64,000 nucleotides of DNA from Lentibacillus halodurans (GCF_900112045.1 NZ_FOJW01000010.1:62001-126000); one strand, 5' to 3'. Positions 16,357 through 25,209 are shown, counted from the first letter of the stretch. The notes: generated by a model not told the origin, from the letters alone. Program-made: numbers and translations.

Positions 16357-17547
16357 TTATTCTCCTTCATATGGTACAATGTCACCGTCTTCCACAGCAC
16401 CGTATCTTACATCTATTTCAAAGCCGCCATTCTCATCAATGGAGGGAATAACATATACCTTTTTATCTTCCGGCAATTCATCTAGTCCATCCTGGATATG
16501 CGCACGGATTTCCTCAGCGTCTTCTACAGTTCCTGCAGCCTTCATAGCTTCCACAAAAATATACATAGTAAGATAATGAAAACCTGCTTCAGAACCGGGG
16601 GCTTCTCCATATTCTTCGCGGTATTTCTCTACAAAGGCGGGAACTCCTGGATAATCCGCATTAACCAGCGGCATGGTTCCAATGGACCCTTCAAATGGTT
16701 CATAGGAATTCGATTCGGCAAGATTCTTCATTTCATCTAATTTTGCCTGATCCATCACAATAAATCCGCCTTCAAATCCCAGATCCCTTGCCTGTTGTGC
16801 CACTTTAGCCGTCGGTTCAGAAGGGCCACCAATGAATAATACATCCGGATCCTCCTCAAGTGCATTGGTTAAGATAGTATAGAAATCTGTATCTTTAGAA
16901 AAATCAATGGAGGAATTATAGACAACGTCTCCCCCTTCTTCTTTCCAATGTGGCAACAGAGCTTCTGCCCAATCTTTTCCATATTGAGTTACTGGAGGAA
17001 GGGCTGCAAGTTTATCCCCAAATCGTTCCATAGAATACGCTGTGAACGGTTCTATATAGCCATCATAGCTCGGAGGGATACGAATGGTAAGTGAATTTCC
17101 CGTTTCGGTAATCGCTGGTTCACTTGAATAGCCACCAATCAGGAAATTCTCCTCTTCATTAAATACCTGCAGGGCAGAGATCCCTCCACTATGCGGATTG
17201 AAGATAATAGGTGTATCATTTTCCTGTACCATCCGGCGGGCATTGGATGCTGTCTCATTCGGCAGATATTCATCATCCAAAGCCACCACATTTAACCGGT
17301 ATGTTTCCCCGTTAACTTCAAAACCTTCTTCGTTGATTTCATCTACAGCAAGATTCAACCCATTTAAGACATTTTCTCCATAATAGGCTGAAGCCCCACT
17401 CAACGGGCCGCTGAATCCAATATTTACGATATTCTCCCCGTTATCCGCTTCAGCCGATTCCTCTCCGTTATTACCAGCTGAATCAATACAAGCAGATAGT
17501 ACACATAAAAGTAACCCAAACATGAACATAACGCCAACATGTTTCAT
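16357..17547 (-). CDS. ABC transporter substrate-binding lipoprotein (LivK-type, type I periplasmic fold)
   Basis: This is the extracellular, membrane-anchored receptor of a LivHMGF-type importer. A lipoprotein signal peptide ends in LSAC (Cys20), followed by an acidic linker. The Peripla_BP_6 fold begins NIGFSGPLSGASAYYGENVLNGLNLAVDEIN. At 396 residues it is full length. It is the last gene of the livH-M-G-F unit, 39 bases after livF. The family binds branched-chain amino acids but also aromatic and short-chain acids, amides or urea; the surrounding acyl-CoA genes suggest a carboxylic acid ligand, which is inference. Confidence 0.9.
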   Translation of the reverse strand: MKHVGVMFMFGLLLCVLSACIDSAGNNGEESAEADNGENIVNIGFSGPLSGASAYYGENVLNGLNLAVDEINEEGFEVNGETYRLNVVALDDEYLPNETASNARRMVQENDTPIIFNPHSGGISALQVFNEEENFLIGGYSSEPAITETGNSLTIRIPPSYDGYIEPFTAYSMERFGDKLAALPPVTQYGKDWAEALLPHWKEEGGDVVYNSSIDFSKDTDFYTILTNALEEDPDVLFIGGPSEPTAKVAQQARDLGFEGGFIVMDQAKLDEMKNLAESNSYEPFEGSIGTMPLVNADYPGVPAFVEKYREEYGEAPGSEAGFHYLTMYIFVEAMKAAGTVEDAEEIRAHIQDGLDELPEDKKVYVIPSIDENGGFEIDVRYGAVEDGDIVPYEGE

Positions 17548-17586
17548 AGTTTAACCTCCCGAATTCAAGAATTAATTTAGTAAAAT

Positions 17587-18300
17587 TCACGCACCTAAAT
17601 ATGCCTTTCTTACTTTCTCATTGGAAAACAATTCCTTAGGTTTCCCCTCAACTGCAATGCTGCCATTTTCATAAACATATCCCTTAGTCGCAATGCTAAG
17701 CGCTACTTTTGCATTCTGTTCAGCTAGAAGAATTGTGGTTCCATTATTGTTAATCTGCTGAATGCTTTTGAACATCTGCTCAACTACCAACGGGGCAAGG
17801 CCTGTTGATGGTTCATCGAGAAGCATCACTTTGGGCTTAGACATTAAAGCCCTGCCAATTGCCAACATTTGCTGTTGCCCACCACTTAAAGAGTGAGCAA
17901 AATTTGTACGTTTATCATAGAGAATCGGAAATAGCTCATAAACCTCTTCTAATGACTTCCTGATTTGTTTTTTGTTTTTACGATGGACATAAGCACCCAT
18001 CATTAGGTTCTGCTCCACACTCATCTGTGGGAACAACTTCCTGTCCTCCGCACACTGTACAATACCCATTTGGACAATTTTATCTGGTGATTTCCCGTCT
18101 ATCGAATCGCCCTTGAACAAGATTTCACCCGATACCAGCCTCACTAGACCACTGATGGCGCGGAATGTTGTGCTTTTTCCTGCACCGTTGGCACCAAGTA
18201 ACACGACTATATCTCCTTCTTCCACGGAAATATCTGCTTGCTGCACCGCCGAAAAATTGCCATAATTCACTGTAGCTCCCCTTAATTCAAGCACTTGCAT
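17587..18300 (-). CDS. livF: Branched-chain-amino-acid-type ABC transporter ATP-binding protein (LivF)
   Basis: This is one of the two ATPases powering the LivHM permease. Walker A is GANGAGKST (about residues 35-43), the ABC signature is LSGGQQQMLAIGRAL and Walker B is VMLLDEPSTGLAP. Length 237 is exactly that of LivF proteins. It overlaps the end of livG by 14 bases, so translation is coupled. The assignment to LivF rather than LivG rests on length and the EQNAKVALSIATKGYV C-terminal region. Confidence 0.93.
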   Translation of the reverse strand: MQVLELRGATVNYGNFSAVQQADISVEEGDIVVLLGANGAGKSTTFRAISGLVRLVSGEILFKGDSIDGKSPDKIVQMGIVQCAEDRKLFPQMSVEQNLMMGAYVHRKNKKQIRKSLEEVYELFPILYDKRTNFAHSLSGGQQQMLAIGRALMSKPKVMLLDEPSTGLAPLVVEQMFKSIQQINNNGTTILLAEQNAKVALSIATKGYVYENGSIAVEGKPKELFSNEKVRKAYLGA

Positions 18301-19051
18301 CCCCCCCTAGATATGCTTCGATGACTTCATCATTACTTTTAATTTTCTCTGGTGTACCTTCAGCAATTTTCTCTCCATAGTCAAGTACCATGATTTTATC
18401 GGCCATGTTCATGATCATTCTCATTTTGTGTTCAATTAGACAGACAGTAATCCCTTCATGAGCCATTTTTTCAATAAGAATCGAGAGTTTTTCCGTTTCA
18501 TCCGGATTAATTCCTGCTGTTGGTTCATCCAAAAAGACTATTTCGGGATCTGTTGCTAAAGTCAAAGCAAAGGCAACCCGTTTCTTTTCTTCTTGGGAAA
18601 TATTAGCCACAACCATGTCTGTAATCTCTGAAAGTCCGACATATTCTAATACCTTTAAAGCCTTTTCCTTACATTTCTCCCCCTCCTCTTTTTCTCTTTT
18701 TGTGCGAAAAACTGCATCAAACAGATTGGATTTTGTCCTAAGACGATGTCCGACCACAACGTTTTCAAATACAGTCGCCTTTTCAAACAAATTGGTTGTC
18801 TGGAAAGTACGAGACAAACCCTGCTTTGCTATTTTATTGGCGGGAAAGGTAGAAATGTCCCTCCCTTTGAAGAATACCTTTCCGGAACTTGGATGGTGCA
18901 CACCGGTAATCAAATTAAAGTACGTCGATTTACCAGCACCGTTCGGGCCTATAATGGCATTGATTTTCCCCTTATCAACAGAAAAATCCACTCCATTGAT
19001 TGCCGTCAATCCGCCAAATTTTTTTGTCAGGTTACTGGTTTCCAAAAACAT
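18287..19051 (-). CDS. livG: Branched-chain-amino-acid-type ABC transporter ATP-binding protein (LivG), divergent signature
   Basis: This is the second ATPase of the importer. Walker A GPNGAGKST (about 34-42), Walker B EIVFLDEPTAGINP and the LivG-specific LIEHKMRMIM segment are all present in 254 residues. The ABC signature, normally LSxGQ or LPYGQ in LivG, reads ISQEEKKRVAFAL here, which lacks the conserved Gly-Gln pair. Whether the site still functions is unclear, since LivF supplies a canonical signature. It lies between livM (25-base gap) and livF (overlap). Confidence 0.9.
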   Translation of the reverse strand: MFLETSNLTKKFGGLTAINGVDFSVDKGKINAIIGPNGAGKSTYFNLITGVHHPSSGKVFFKGRDISTFPANKIAKQGLSRTFQTTNLFEKATVFENVVVGHRLRTKSNLFDAVFRTKREKEEGEKCKEKALKVLEYVGLSEITDMVVANISQEEKKRVAFALTLATDPEIVFLDEPTAGINPDETEKLSILIEKMAHEGITVCLIEHKMRMIMNMADKIMVLDYGEKIAEGTPEKIKSNDEVIEAYLGGDASA

Positions 19052-19076
19052 ATAATGACCCCTCTCCCCCGATATA

Positions 19077-20057
19077 CTAATTGTTTAAGCTTCCAGTGTT
19101 GAGTCTTTTTCTTTCTTGACGTTTTAATTGCCAACTGTGAAAAGAACCGACAATCCCTCCTGGTGAAAATATAATTAGCATTGTAAGTAAAGGGCCAAAA
19201 ACTAACATACGGTAATCCTGAAGGAATTGAAGATTCTGGGACAACCACACAATAAGCAATGTTCCAATTAATGGCCCCGACAACGTACCGATTCCGCCGA
19301 CAATCATATAAGTCAACAAATCAAAGACAACGGTTGTATAAGATATTTCCGGTCCAATGAAACGAATGAAACTCGCGTACAAAGCCCCTGCAACACCTGC
19401 AAAAAAAGTGGAGAGCACAAAAGAGGTCAGTTTATTTTTCATTGTTGAAATCCCCAATGATTGGGCCAATTGCTCACTATTACGGATAGCAATAAAAGAC
19501 CTTCCCGTTAATGAATTTACAATCCTGTATACGAGAAAGATCACCAAGAGAAGTACTACGAATACAAAATAGTATTGACCTAACGGTGTGGAAAATGAAA
19601 TGGGCCCGATATCAGCAGGTGACGGAATCCCCATCAATCCCCTTACTCCCTCTGTCAAACGATCCCATTTATCGATAACTAAGTAGATGATATAACCGAC
19701 GCAAAGCGTATAGATCGCAAAAAAGTGTTCTTTCGTCCTTAATGCTACCAAACCGATTAACAATCCAAATATACTTGTAATCAGCGGAGCAAGAATAAAG
19801 GCCAACCAAAAACTCATTCCCGCCTTGACTGTTAGCAGACCAAGTGAATAGGCACCTATGGCAAAGAAACCGGCTTGGGCAAGAGATAGATATCCTGTAA
19901 ATCCGGAAATCAGATTCAATCCGTATACTGCGATTGTCCAGATAAAAGCCAATGTCAAAATGTGTATATAGTATTGGTTCGGAACAAACAAAGGAAAAAG
20001 TATGGCAAGGACAATCAAACTCACAATCAGCATTTTTTTATTAAGTATGACTCTCAC
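19077..20057 (-). CDS. livM: Branched-chain-amino-acid-type ABC transporter permease (LivM)
   Basis: LivM is one of two integral membrane subunits of the importer. The 326-residue protein has eight to ten hydrophobic segments and the family stretches YGLNLISGFTGYLSLAQAGFFAIGAY (about 45-70) and TYMIVGGIGTLSGPLIG (about 250-266). It follows livH with no gap (20058/20057), so the two are translationally coupled. Confidence 0.93.
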   Translation of the reverse strand: MRVILNKKMLIVSLIVLAILFPLFVPNQYYIHILTLAFIWTIAVYGLNLISGFTGYLSLAQAGFFAIGAYSLGLLTVKAGMSFWLAFILAPLITSIFGLLIGLVALRTKEHFFAIYTLCVGYIIYLVIDKWDRLTEGVRGLMGIPSPADIGPISFSTPLGQYYFVFVVLLLVIFLVYRIVNSLTGRSFIAIRNSEQLAQSLGISTMKNKLTSFVLSTFFAGVAGALYASFIRFIGPEISYTTVVFDLLTYMIVGGIGTLSGPLIGTLLIVWLSQNLQFLQDYRMLVFGPLLTMLIIFSPGGIVGSFHSWQLKRQERKRLNTGSLNN

Positions 20058-20921
20058 CTAAGCTACCCCCTTTGCAAAAATACCCTGTGGTTTGATGGAT
20101 AGTATAGCAATCAGCAGAACGAAAGCAATGATATCCTTATAGTCAGCGGAAATATAGGTCGCCCCAATACTTTCCGCGAACCCGAGGATATAGCCACCTA
20201 GAATGGCACCGGGAATGCTCCCCATTCCTCCGATAATAATAATGACGAAAGCTTTTAGTATAACCAGGTGACCCATACCTGGAAAAACCAGATTAATAGG
20301 TGAAGACAGTGAAGCACCAATTGCAGCCAAGGCACCTGCTACGAAGAATGTAAGGATTGCCACTTTGTTTGTATTTATGCCAACCAATGAAGCCCCTTCC
20401 CGGTTTTGTGCCATTGCTATAATCGTAGAACCCGTAAACGTCTTTTTTAAAAACAAATAGAGCAAAACCATTACTCCAATGGCTGAGACAACTATAATCA
20501 ATCGTTGCCATGTAAAAGTAACACCACCCAAAGTGACCGCTTGACCATAAGGTGTCGACATTTCTCTGAAATCTGGCCCCCAAATCAGCTGTGCCACAGC
20601 TTCCAAGAAAAGAAGAATACCAATGGCAGCCACCTTATGCTGAATTGGGGTGGAATGCCGCAACGGATGGAAGACAATACGCTCCATCAGCACACTTATC
20701 AACCCTACTGTCAGTATAGATATAAGGATGGACACCCAATAGTTCATGCCGAAGTACACCATCATTGTCAATGTTAAATATCCCCCGAGCATATATAAGG
20801 CACCGTGTGCAAAATTGGGAATATGCAGGATACCATAAACTAGCGTAAGTCCTAATGCAACCAGACTATATACACTTCCTATAGTCAGACCATTAAAAAG
20901 TTGCTGTAATAATATATCCAC
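20058..20921 (-). CDS. livH: Branched-chain-amino-acid-type ABC transporter permease (LivH)
   Basis: LivH is the partner permease subunit. The 287 residues contain the family motifs QLFNGLTIGSVYSLVALGLTLVYG at the N terminus and IIIGGMGSIPGAILGGYILG near residue 220-240, with about eight membrane helices. It is the first gene of the livHMGF-binding-protein operon; GGAGGAGGAAAG precedes the start. Upstream lies only a decayed ligase fragment, so the promoter must lie in 20922-21600, but none is clear. Confidence 0.93.
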   Translation of the reverse strand: MDILLQQLFNGLTIGSVYSLVALGLTLVYGILHIPNFAHGALYMLGGYLTLTMMVYFGMNYWVSILISILTVGLISVLMERIVFHPLRHSTPIQHKVAAIGILLFLEAVAQLIWGPDFREMSTPYGQAVTLGGVTFTWQRLIIVVSAIGVMVLLYLFLKKTFTGSTIIAMAQNREGASLVGINTNKVAILTFFVAGALAAIGASLSSPINLVFPGMGHLVILKAFVIIIIGGMGSIPGAILGGYILGFAESIGATYISADYKDIIAFVLLIAILSIKPQGIFAKGVA

Positions 20922-21002
20922 TCTTTCCTCCTCCTTTTTAAGTTAACTACACTGGAAAAGAAGAAGGTGTCCCCTCGCTTCCCAGTCCCGATCATATTTG
21001 TT

Positions 21003-21257
21003 GTAAATTCATACATTTCTTCGTTCAGCAGCTTTCTCAAAATTGCATTGGTAGCTGCGGCAGCTTTTTTCTACATTCGACTTCAACTTGCCGGAGTTAG
21101 TTGTATGTGCAGCCATATGTTCGCCATTTGACAATTTCGTCATCTTTTTTAGTTTCAGAATAATAATAGCTTTACAGATTCTCCCTTTCTGGAAAACACA
21201 TAGCTGCTGAACTTCAGGGTGTTTATTTAGCAATGATTCGAGCTCTCCACATGCCAT
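21003..21257 (-). pseudogene. C-terminal remnant of an acyl-CoA ligase (AMP-binding family)
   Basis: The translation begins GELESLLNKHPEVQQLCV, which matches the C-terminal domain of acyl-CoA ligases (compare QEVENVLYEHPDIEECAV of the intact ligase at 30501-32132). The frame then degenerates; after a shift the minus strand reads ATNAILRKLLNEE, matching the terminal GKVLKRKL segment. The large N-terminal domain is gone. It is a relic between cluster A thioesterase and the liv operon. Confidence 0.55.
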
Positions 21258-21612
21258 ACCTTATACTAAGAAATACTAATCATCCCGCTTTTGCCCCATC
21301 GATGATCTTCACCGTACCTGAACATGGTTAGAAAAAACTTGCGCAATCCAAGTTGATAAAAGCGCTTTCATTTTTTCCCTGTTATCTTTTTTCTTGTCTG
21401 GGGAACTCATTATGCCAGGTTAACTACAATCTTGTTATACCAGTGGTCAACAGAACATTATAACCAACCTTTTCTTGACTGCTGTTGTCTCCCGCGCGTA
21501 CTGAATCAGGTTATACACATAGGAATCCTGGTTTGCAAAACGCTTATCCTGTGTCAGCCTCCTTCTTCCATCGATAATAGATCTGCTGGCAGATGATGAA
21601 AATACTGACTTT
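21258..21612. other. Intergenic stretch, possibly more gene relics
   Basis: About 355 bases with no intact gene. On the minus strand an open stretch from roughly 21460 to 21590 reads DKRFANQDSYVYNLIQYARE and a 33-codon frame starts at 21410, but neither has a usable ribosome site or a recognisable family. They may be relics, like the ligase fragment next to them. Confidence 0.35.
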
Positions 21613-22017
21613 TTATTGTGCAACTAGGTAGTTCTCCAACCTGCTCCGCACTTCATGCGGAATATTGATCGTTTTTTGTTCTTCATAATTGAAACAGACT
21701 GTAACGGCCTGGGATCTTGCCACAGTCATCGCCGTCTCCAGATTGATCATGGTATGGGAGACAGTAAAACTCTTCCCTCCCACTTTTTCCACGTCCGTCA
21801 ACAGTTTCAGTCTCTGTCCGGGGTATGCCTGAGAGACATAGTCACAGGAGATCGAAGCCAAGATGAAATTAAGGGAATCCCCCCGTTCTGGACATATTTC
21901 CTGAAAGAGCTTGGTCCGGGCCTCTTCGAAATACAGGAAGTAACTGACATTATTTACATGACCGGCAGCATCTGTCTCTGCAAACCGGACGTAAACGTTT
22001 ATTTCATGGGAAGCCAT
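21613..22017 (-). CDS. Acyl-CoA thioesterase (YbgC / 4HBT family)
   Basis: This hot-dog thioesterase has the family motif FAETDAAGHVNNVSYFLYFEEAR at about residues 12-34, with the catalytic Asp and the GHVNN loop. Length 134 is normal. A perfect AAGGAGGT ribosome site precedes the ATG, and the 20-bp palindrome at 22031-22050 lies directly upstream. It is the last gene of the cluster A beta-oxidation unit, 80 bases after thiolase. It may recycle CoA from dead-end intermediates. Confidence 0.87.
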   Translation of the reverse strand: MASHEINVYVRFAETDAAGHVNNVSYFLYFEEARTKLFQEICPERGDSLNFILASISCDYVSQAYPGQRLKLLTDVEKVGGKSFTVSHTMINLETAMTVARSQAVTVCFNYEEQKTINIPHEVRSRLENYLVAQ

Positions 22018-22030
22018 CTATTACCTCCTT

Positions 22031-22050
22031 CATACCTACCAGTCAGTATG
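22031..22050. promoter_or_regulatory. Palindromic operator, copy 1 of the cluster A motif
   Basis: The 20-mer CATACCTACCAGTCAGTATG is an imperfect palindrome (half-sites CATACCTACC and CATACTGACT) lying between the thiolase stop and the thioesterase ribosome site. Similar 20-mers occur at 26411 and 28071. The half-site CATAYNNACC resembles TetR-family operators; no TetR gene is in the window. Confidence 0.6.
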
Positions 22051-22097
22051 TTATTACTGACGATGCTTTAACCGCTAGACTCTTGTCGATTACAGAT

Positions 22098-23270
22098 TCA
22101 CATATCTCTTTCGATTATAGCAGCAATGCCTTGCCCGCCGCCGATGCAGGCGGTTATCAACCCGTATTTTCCTCCGAATCTTTGCAGTTCATGAACAGCC
22201 TTGGTGACCAGAATTGCTCCTGTGGCCCCCAATGGATGACCATGGGCAATGGCACCCCCATTTACATTAACTTTTTCAAAATCCATCTGCATCTCTCTGT
22301 CGCAGGCAATCACTTGTGCTGCAAATGCCTCATTAATCTCAATGAGATCCATTTCTTCCAGCTTCAGTCCGGATCTATCCATTACTTTTCTAGTTGCAGG
22401 AACCGGACCGATTCCCATCATATTTGGATCTACCCCGGATACAGCAGAAGCCTTTACTACTGCAAGCGATGTAAGCCCCAATTGGTTTGCTTTCTCTCTG
22501 GACATAATAACAAGAGCGGAAGCCGCATCATTGAGCCCGGAACTGTTTCCTGGAGACACACTTCCTCCATCACGGAAGGCCGGTGGCAGCTTTTGCAGTT
22601 TTTCCATAGTTGTATCCGGTCGTGGGTGTTCATCTCTCTCAAAGACAATGGAATCTCCTCTTCGAACAGGGACCGTAATTGGAACAATCTGTTCATCGAA
22701 TCGTCCTTCCTCGATTGCGTTTGCCATCCGCTGCTGGCTTCTTAGTGCAAATTCATCCTGTTCCTCTCTGGAAACATTGTACTGGTCCACCAGATTTTCC
22801 GCAGTGATTCCCATAGGCGGGTCCCCTATTTCCTCCGGTGAAAGCTGGGATTTTCTAAACTTTGGCAAGGCCGGACTGTAAGCCTTAGAAGGTCGATCCA
22901 TCAAATACGGAGCCCGTGACATACTTTCCGTTCCACCAGCAATAAACACATCTCCTTCTCCAGCCCGAATTGCCTGAGCGGCAAGTGCCACTGCATTGAT
23001 TCCTGAACCACATTGCCTGTCAACGGTCAGGCCCGGCAGGTTTGTCGATAATCCCGATTGCAGTGCAGTCAGACGTGCAATATTTCCTCCGCCGCTTAAG
23101 ACATTGCCGAAAATTACATCATCAATGGATTCCGGCGTGATCTTTGCCCGCTTCACTGCCTCTTTTATCACTTCTGCTCCGAACACATGGGCAGGTACGG
23201 ATGCCAGTGCACCACCCTGCCTGGCAATTGGCGTCCGGACTGCCGATACGATTACAGCTTCTCTACTCAT
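22098..23270 (-). CDS. Acetyl-CoA acyltransferase / thiolase
   Basis: This thiolase cleaves 3-ketoacyl-CoA with CoA, the last beta-oxidation step. Catalytic residues are readable: Cys87 (DRQCGSG), His345 (GHPLGATGA) and Cys375 (ACIGGGQG). The 390 residues are full length. It lies downstream of a decayed ACAD/SDR relic and the MaoC genes, in line with FabG and acyl-CoA dehydrogenase. Chain-length preference cannot be read from sequence. Confidence 0.93.
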   Translation of the reverse strand: MSREAVIVSAVRTPIARQGGALASVPAHVFGAEVIKEAVKRAKITPESIDDVIFGNVLSGGGNIARLTALQSGLSTNLPGLTVDRQCGSGINAVALAAQAIRAGEGDVFIAGGTESMSRAPYLMDRPSKAYSPALPKFRKSQLSPEEIGDPPMGITAENLVDQYNVSREEQDEFALRSQQRMANAIEEGRFDEQIVPITVPVRRGDSIVFERDEHPRPDTTMEKLQKLPPAFRDGGSVSPGNSSGLNDAASALVIMSREKANQLGLTSLAVVKASAVSGVDPNMMGIGPVPATRKVMDRSGLKLEEMDLIEINEAFAAQVIACDREMQMDFEKVNVNGGAIAHGHPLGATGAILVTKAVHELQRFGGKYGLITACIGGGQGIAAIIERDM

Positions 23271-23310
23271 TTATGTTTCCACTCTCCCCTCTTAGCTCAG
23301 TTATCCACCT

Positions 23311-23478
23311 TTATATGGTATTCAAATCGCCGTCTACAACAATCGTCTCTCCAGTTAAATGAGCGGAGTCAGCCAAAGCTGTTCCACATGGCTACGTTCA
23401 TTCGTATAAATATCATTTTCCATAGAATCGTTCAACTTTTTCTGATAATCTTTTACTTTATCGGAATATTCAAACCCT
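23311..23478 (-). pseudogene. Fused relics of an acyl-CoA dehydrogenase N terminus and an SDR C terminus
   Basis: On the minus strand about 23478-23379 reads FEYSDKVKDYQKKLNDSMEN, the start of an acyl-CoA dehydrogenase of the FEYSxK type. In a different frame, 23376-23311 reads HLTGETIVVDGDLNTI followed by a stop, the C-terminal end of a short-chain dehydrogenase. Two adjacent genes have evidently been joined by a deletion that removed most of both. The position, between MaoC and thiolase, shows that cluster A once had a further dehydrogenase and reductase. Confidence 0.65.
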
Positions 23479-23544
23479 GTGGCTGACACTCCATGTTTTT
23501 ATAGATTGCTCTCCCACTCCAGGGAACACGCTTTCATCGATCTG

Positions 23545-23949
23545 TCAGTCATACGTGGAAAAACGGACCTTCCCCTTGATTACGACTTTTCCTTTCTGAT
23601 TCACGGTCCAAACACGAAAATCCAGGTACGAATCCGTGTGTTCCTCTACCTCCGCTTTCAATGTGAGTACATCATCAAGGAATACCATCCCGGAAAATCT
23701 GATTTGGTAATCCTCGATAAACCCTTCTTCATAGTAAGGGGTAAAAAGCTTCGCCAGATTGCCCATCGTCCACATCCCATGGGCAATAATACCGGGCAGT
23801 CCGGCCTTTTTAGCTTCCTCATCGATGGTATGAATAGGGTTGAAGTCTGCTGAAGCTCCTGAGTACTTGATCAAATCCATCCGAATCACAGGCTCAAGTG
23901 TTACATCATCCAGAGATTCACCTGTATGTAACCTTGTTAAGTTTTTCAT
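23545..23949 (-). CDS. MaoC-family (R)-hydratase/dehydratase, C-terminal type
   Basis: This single hot-dog protein of 134 residues has the hydratase motif ASADFNPIHTIDEEAKKAG (about residues 31-49) with the catalytic Asp/His pair, and the AHGMWTMG segment. It should hydrate enoyl-CoA (R-specific) or act with the partner encoded just upstream. Its ATG overlaps the stop of that partner by four bases, a sign of a two-subunit enzyme in which only this subunit holds the catalytic dyad. Confidence 0.85.
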   Translation of the reverse strand: MKNLTRLHTGESLDDVTLEPVIRMDLIKYSGASADFNPIHTIDEEAKKAGLPGIIAHGMWTMGNLAKLFTPYYEEGFIEDYQIRFSGMVFLDDVLTLKAEVEEHTDSYLDFRVWTVNQKGKVVIKGKVRFSTYD

Positions 23950-24395
23950 ACATTCATCGCCTTCCTTACTGCTTCAGTGATAATAGTAATCATTTCTTCT
24001 GTGAAAACAACGTTTCCGCGGGCATCTTCTCCATATCTCTTGACGACGAGAAATCCCATCAGTCCATTGCTTCCCGATTTTTCATAGTAATCTTCCACTT
24101 CGGTATAGCAGTAGATTTCCTCATCGACCAGTAATGGTCTTTCATAATGATAGTTCTGCTCGCCGTGGATCAAGCCTTTCTTTGGCAAGTTCAGCCCTTC
24201 TACTGTACCGTAGTCAAAAACCCTGGGAAATGTCGGGGGTGCAATGTTCCTGCCAAACCTGGAGTTCTCTCCAGTTTGCTCATTCACATAAATGGGATGC
24301 AAATCTCCGATGGCCTCTGCAAACCGCCGGACATGCCCCCGCTCTACCACATTTTTCACCTTTTCAGATTTTCTTCCGATCATATCTCTATACAT
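23946..24395 (-). CDS. MaoC-like dehydratase partner (FAS1-type N-terminal dehydratase domain)
   Basis: The 149-residue protein resembles the N-terminal, usually non-catalytic hot-dog domain of MaoC/HTD2-type dehydratases: ERGHVRRFAEAIGDLHPIYVNE at the N terminus, then NIAPPTFPRVF and YHYERPLLVDEEI. The four-base overlap with the next gene suggests equal synthesis of a heterodimer, as known for HadAB-like and ChsH1/ChsH2-like pairs. The substrate is an enoyl-CoA of unknown side chain. Confidence 0.82.
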   Translation of the reverse strand: MYRDMIGRKSEKVKNVVERGHVRRFAEAIGDLHPIYVNEQTGENSRFGRNIAPPTFPRVFDYGTVEGLNLPKKGLIHGEQNYHYERPLLVDEEIYCYTEVEDYYEKSGSNGLMGFLVVKRYGEDARGNVVFTEEMITIITEAVRKAMNV

Positions 24396-24412
24396 AAAAC
24401 GGCTCCTTTCTA

Positions 24413-25177
24413 TTAATCTTTCGGCCCGCCTGCAACGTAAATGACTTGCCCATTGACAAAGGATGAATTCTCATCCGCAAAGAAGGCAACCGCATTGGCA
24501 ATATCCTCGGGTTTCCCGCTTCTGCCTGCTGGTATCTTACTGATAGCACCTTTTACGAAGTCTTCATATGGAACACCGATCCGCTCAGCTGTCGCTTTGG
24601 TCATATTAGTCTCAATAAAACCCGGTGCTACGGAATTTGCCGTAATACCAAATTTACCAAGTTCAATGGCCAGTGTTTTGGTAAATCCCTGCAGTCCTGC
24701 TTTCGCAGTGGAATAATTCGCCTGTCCTCGATTTCCGAGCGCGGAGGTAGAAGAGATATTGATAATTCTGCCATACTTCTGTTTTACCATGTATTTCTGG
24801 GCAGCCCGCGAGGCGTTAAATGATCCTTTCAGATGAACATCCATTACCTGCTGCCAGTCATCATCTTTCATCTTGAATAACATATTGTCACGGATGATTC
24901 CCGCATTGTTGACCAGGATATCGAGCTTACCAAAGGTATTCACTACCTCCTCAACAGCTGCTTCTACTTCCTCTGCTTCTACAACATTTGCTTTTTTCGT
25001 CAGCATGGTATAGCCTTGTTCTTTAAAATCTTTTTCAGCCTTTCCCAGAGCCTCTTCATTAATATCAAGAATGGCAATCTTTGCCCCTTCTTCGGCGAAT
25101 TTCAGTGCAACCCCTTTTCCAATACCTTGACTTCCTCCTGTCACCAGTACGACGCTTCCTTCAAATCTTCCAGCCAT
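24413..25177 (-). CDS. FabG-like short-chain dehydrogenase (3-oxoacyl/3-hydroxyacyl-CoA reductase type)
   Basis: This NAD(P)-dependent SDR has the cofactor motif VTGGSQGIGKGV (about 11-22), the NNAGI motif (about 91) and the catalytic Ser-Tyr-Lys set in INISSTSALGNRGQANYSTAKAG. Length 254 is standard. Its position next to the MaoC pair and thiolase suggests it oxidises (R)-3-hydroxyacyl-CoA in beta-oxidation rather than serving fatty acid synthesis; that is inference. Confidence 0.9.
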   Translation of the reverse strand: MAGRFEGSVVLVTGGSQGIGKGVALKFAEEGAKIAILDINEEALGKAEKDFKEQGYTMLTKKANVVEAEEVEAAVEEVVNTFGKLDILVNNAGIIRDNMLFKMKDDDWQQVMDVHLKGSFNASRAAQKYMVKQKYGRIINISSTSALGNRGQANYSTAKAGLQGFTKTLAIELGKFGITANSVAPGFIETNMTKATAERIGVPYEDFVKGAISKIPAGRSGKPEDIANAVAFFADENSSFVNGQVIYVAGGPKD

Positions 25178-25209
25178 TTTTATACCTCCCAGAAATTTAG
25201 AAATTAAAA

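Noticed and set aside
21309-21410. 33-codon frame beginning MSSPDKKKDNREK, like the start of a TetR regulator
   Set aside because: The similarity ends after about 14 residues, no HTH follows in any frame and there is no ribosome site; too weak to claim, although a lost TetR gene here would fit the operators.
21440-21600. T-box or riboswitch leader before the liv operon
   Set aside because: No specifier, T-box sequence or stable stem series was seen; the region looks like gene relics.
22083-22745. Plus-strand frames of about 200 codons opposite thiolase
   Set aside because: They are antisense shadows of a full-length thiolase with all catalytic residues; low-complexity composition and no ribosome site.
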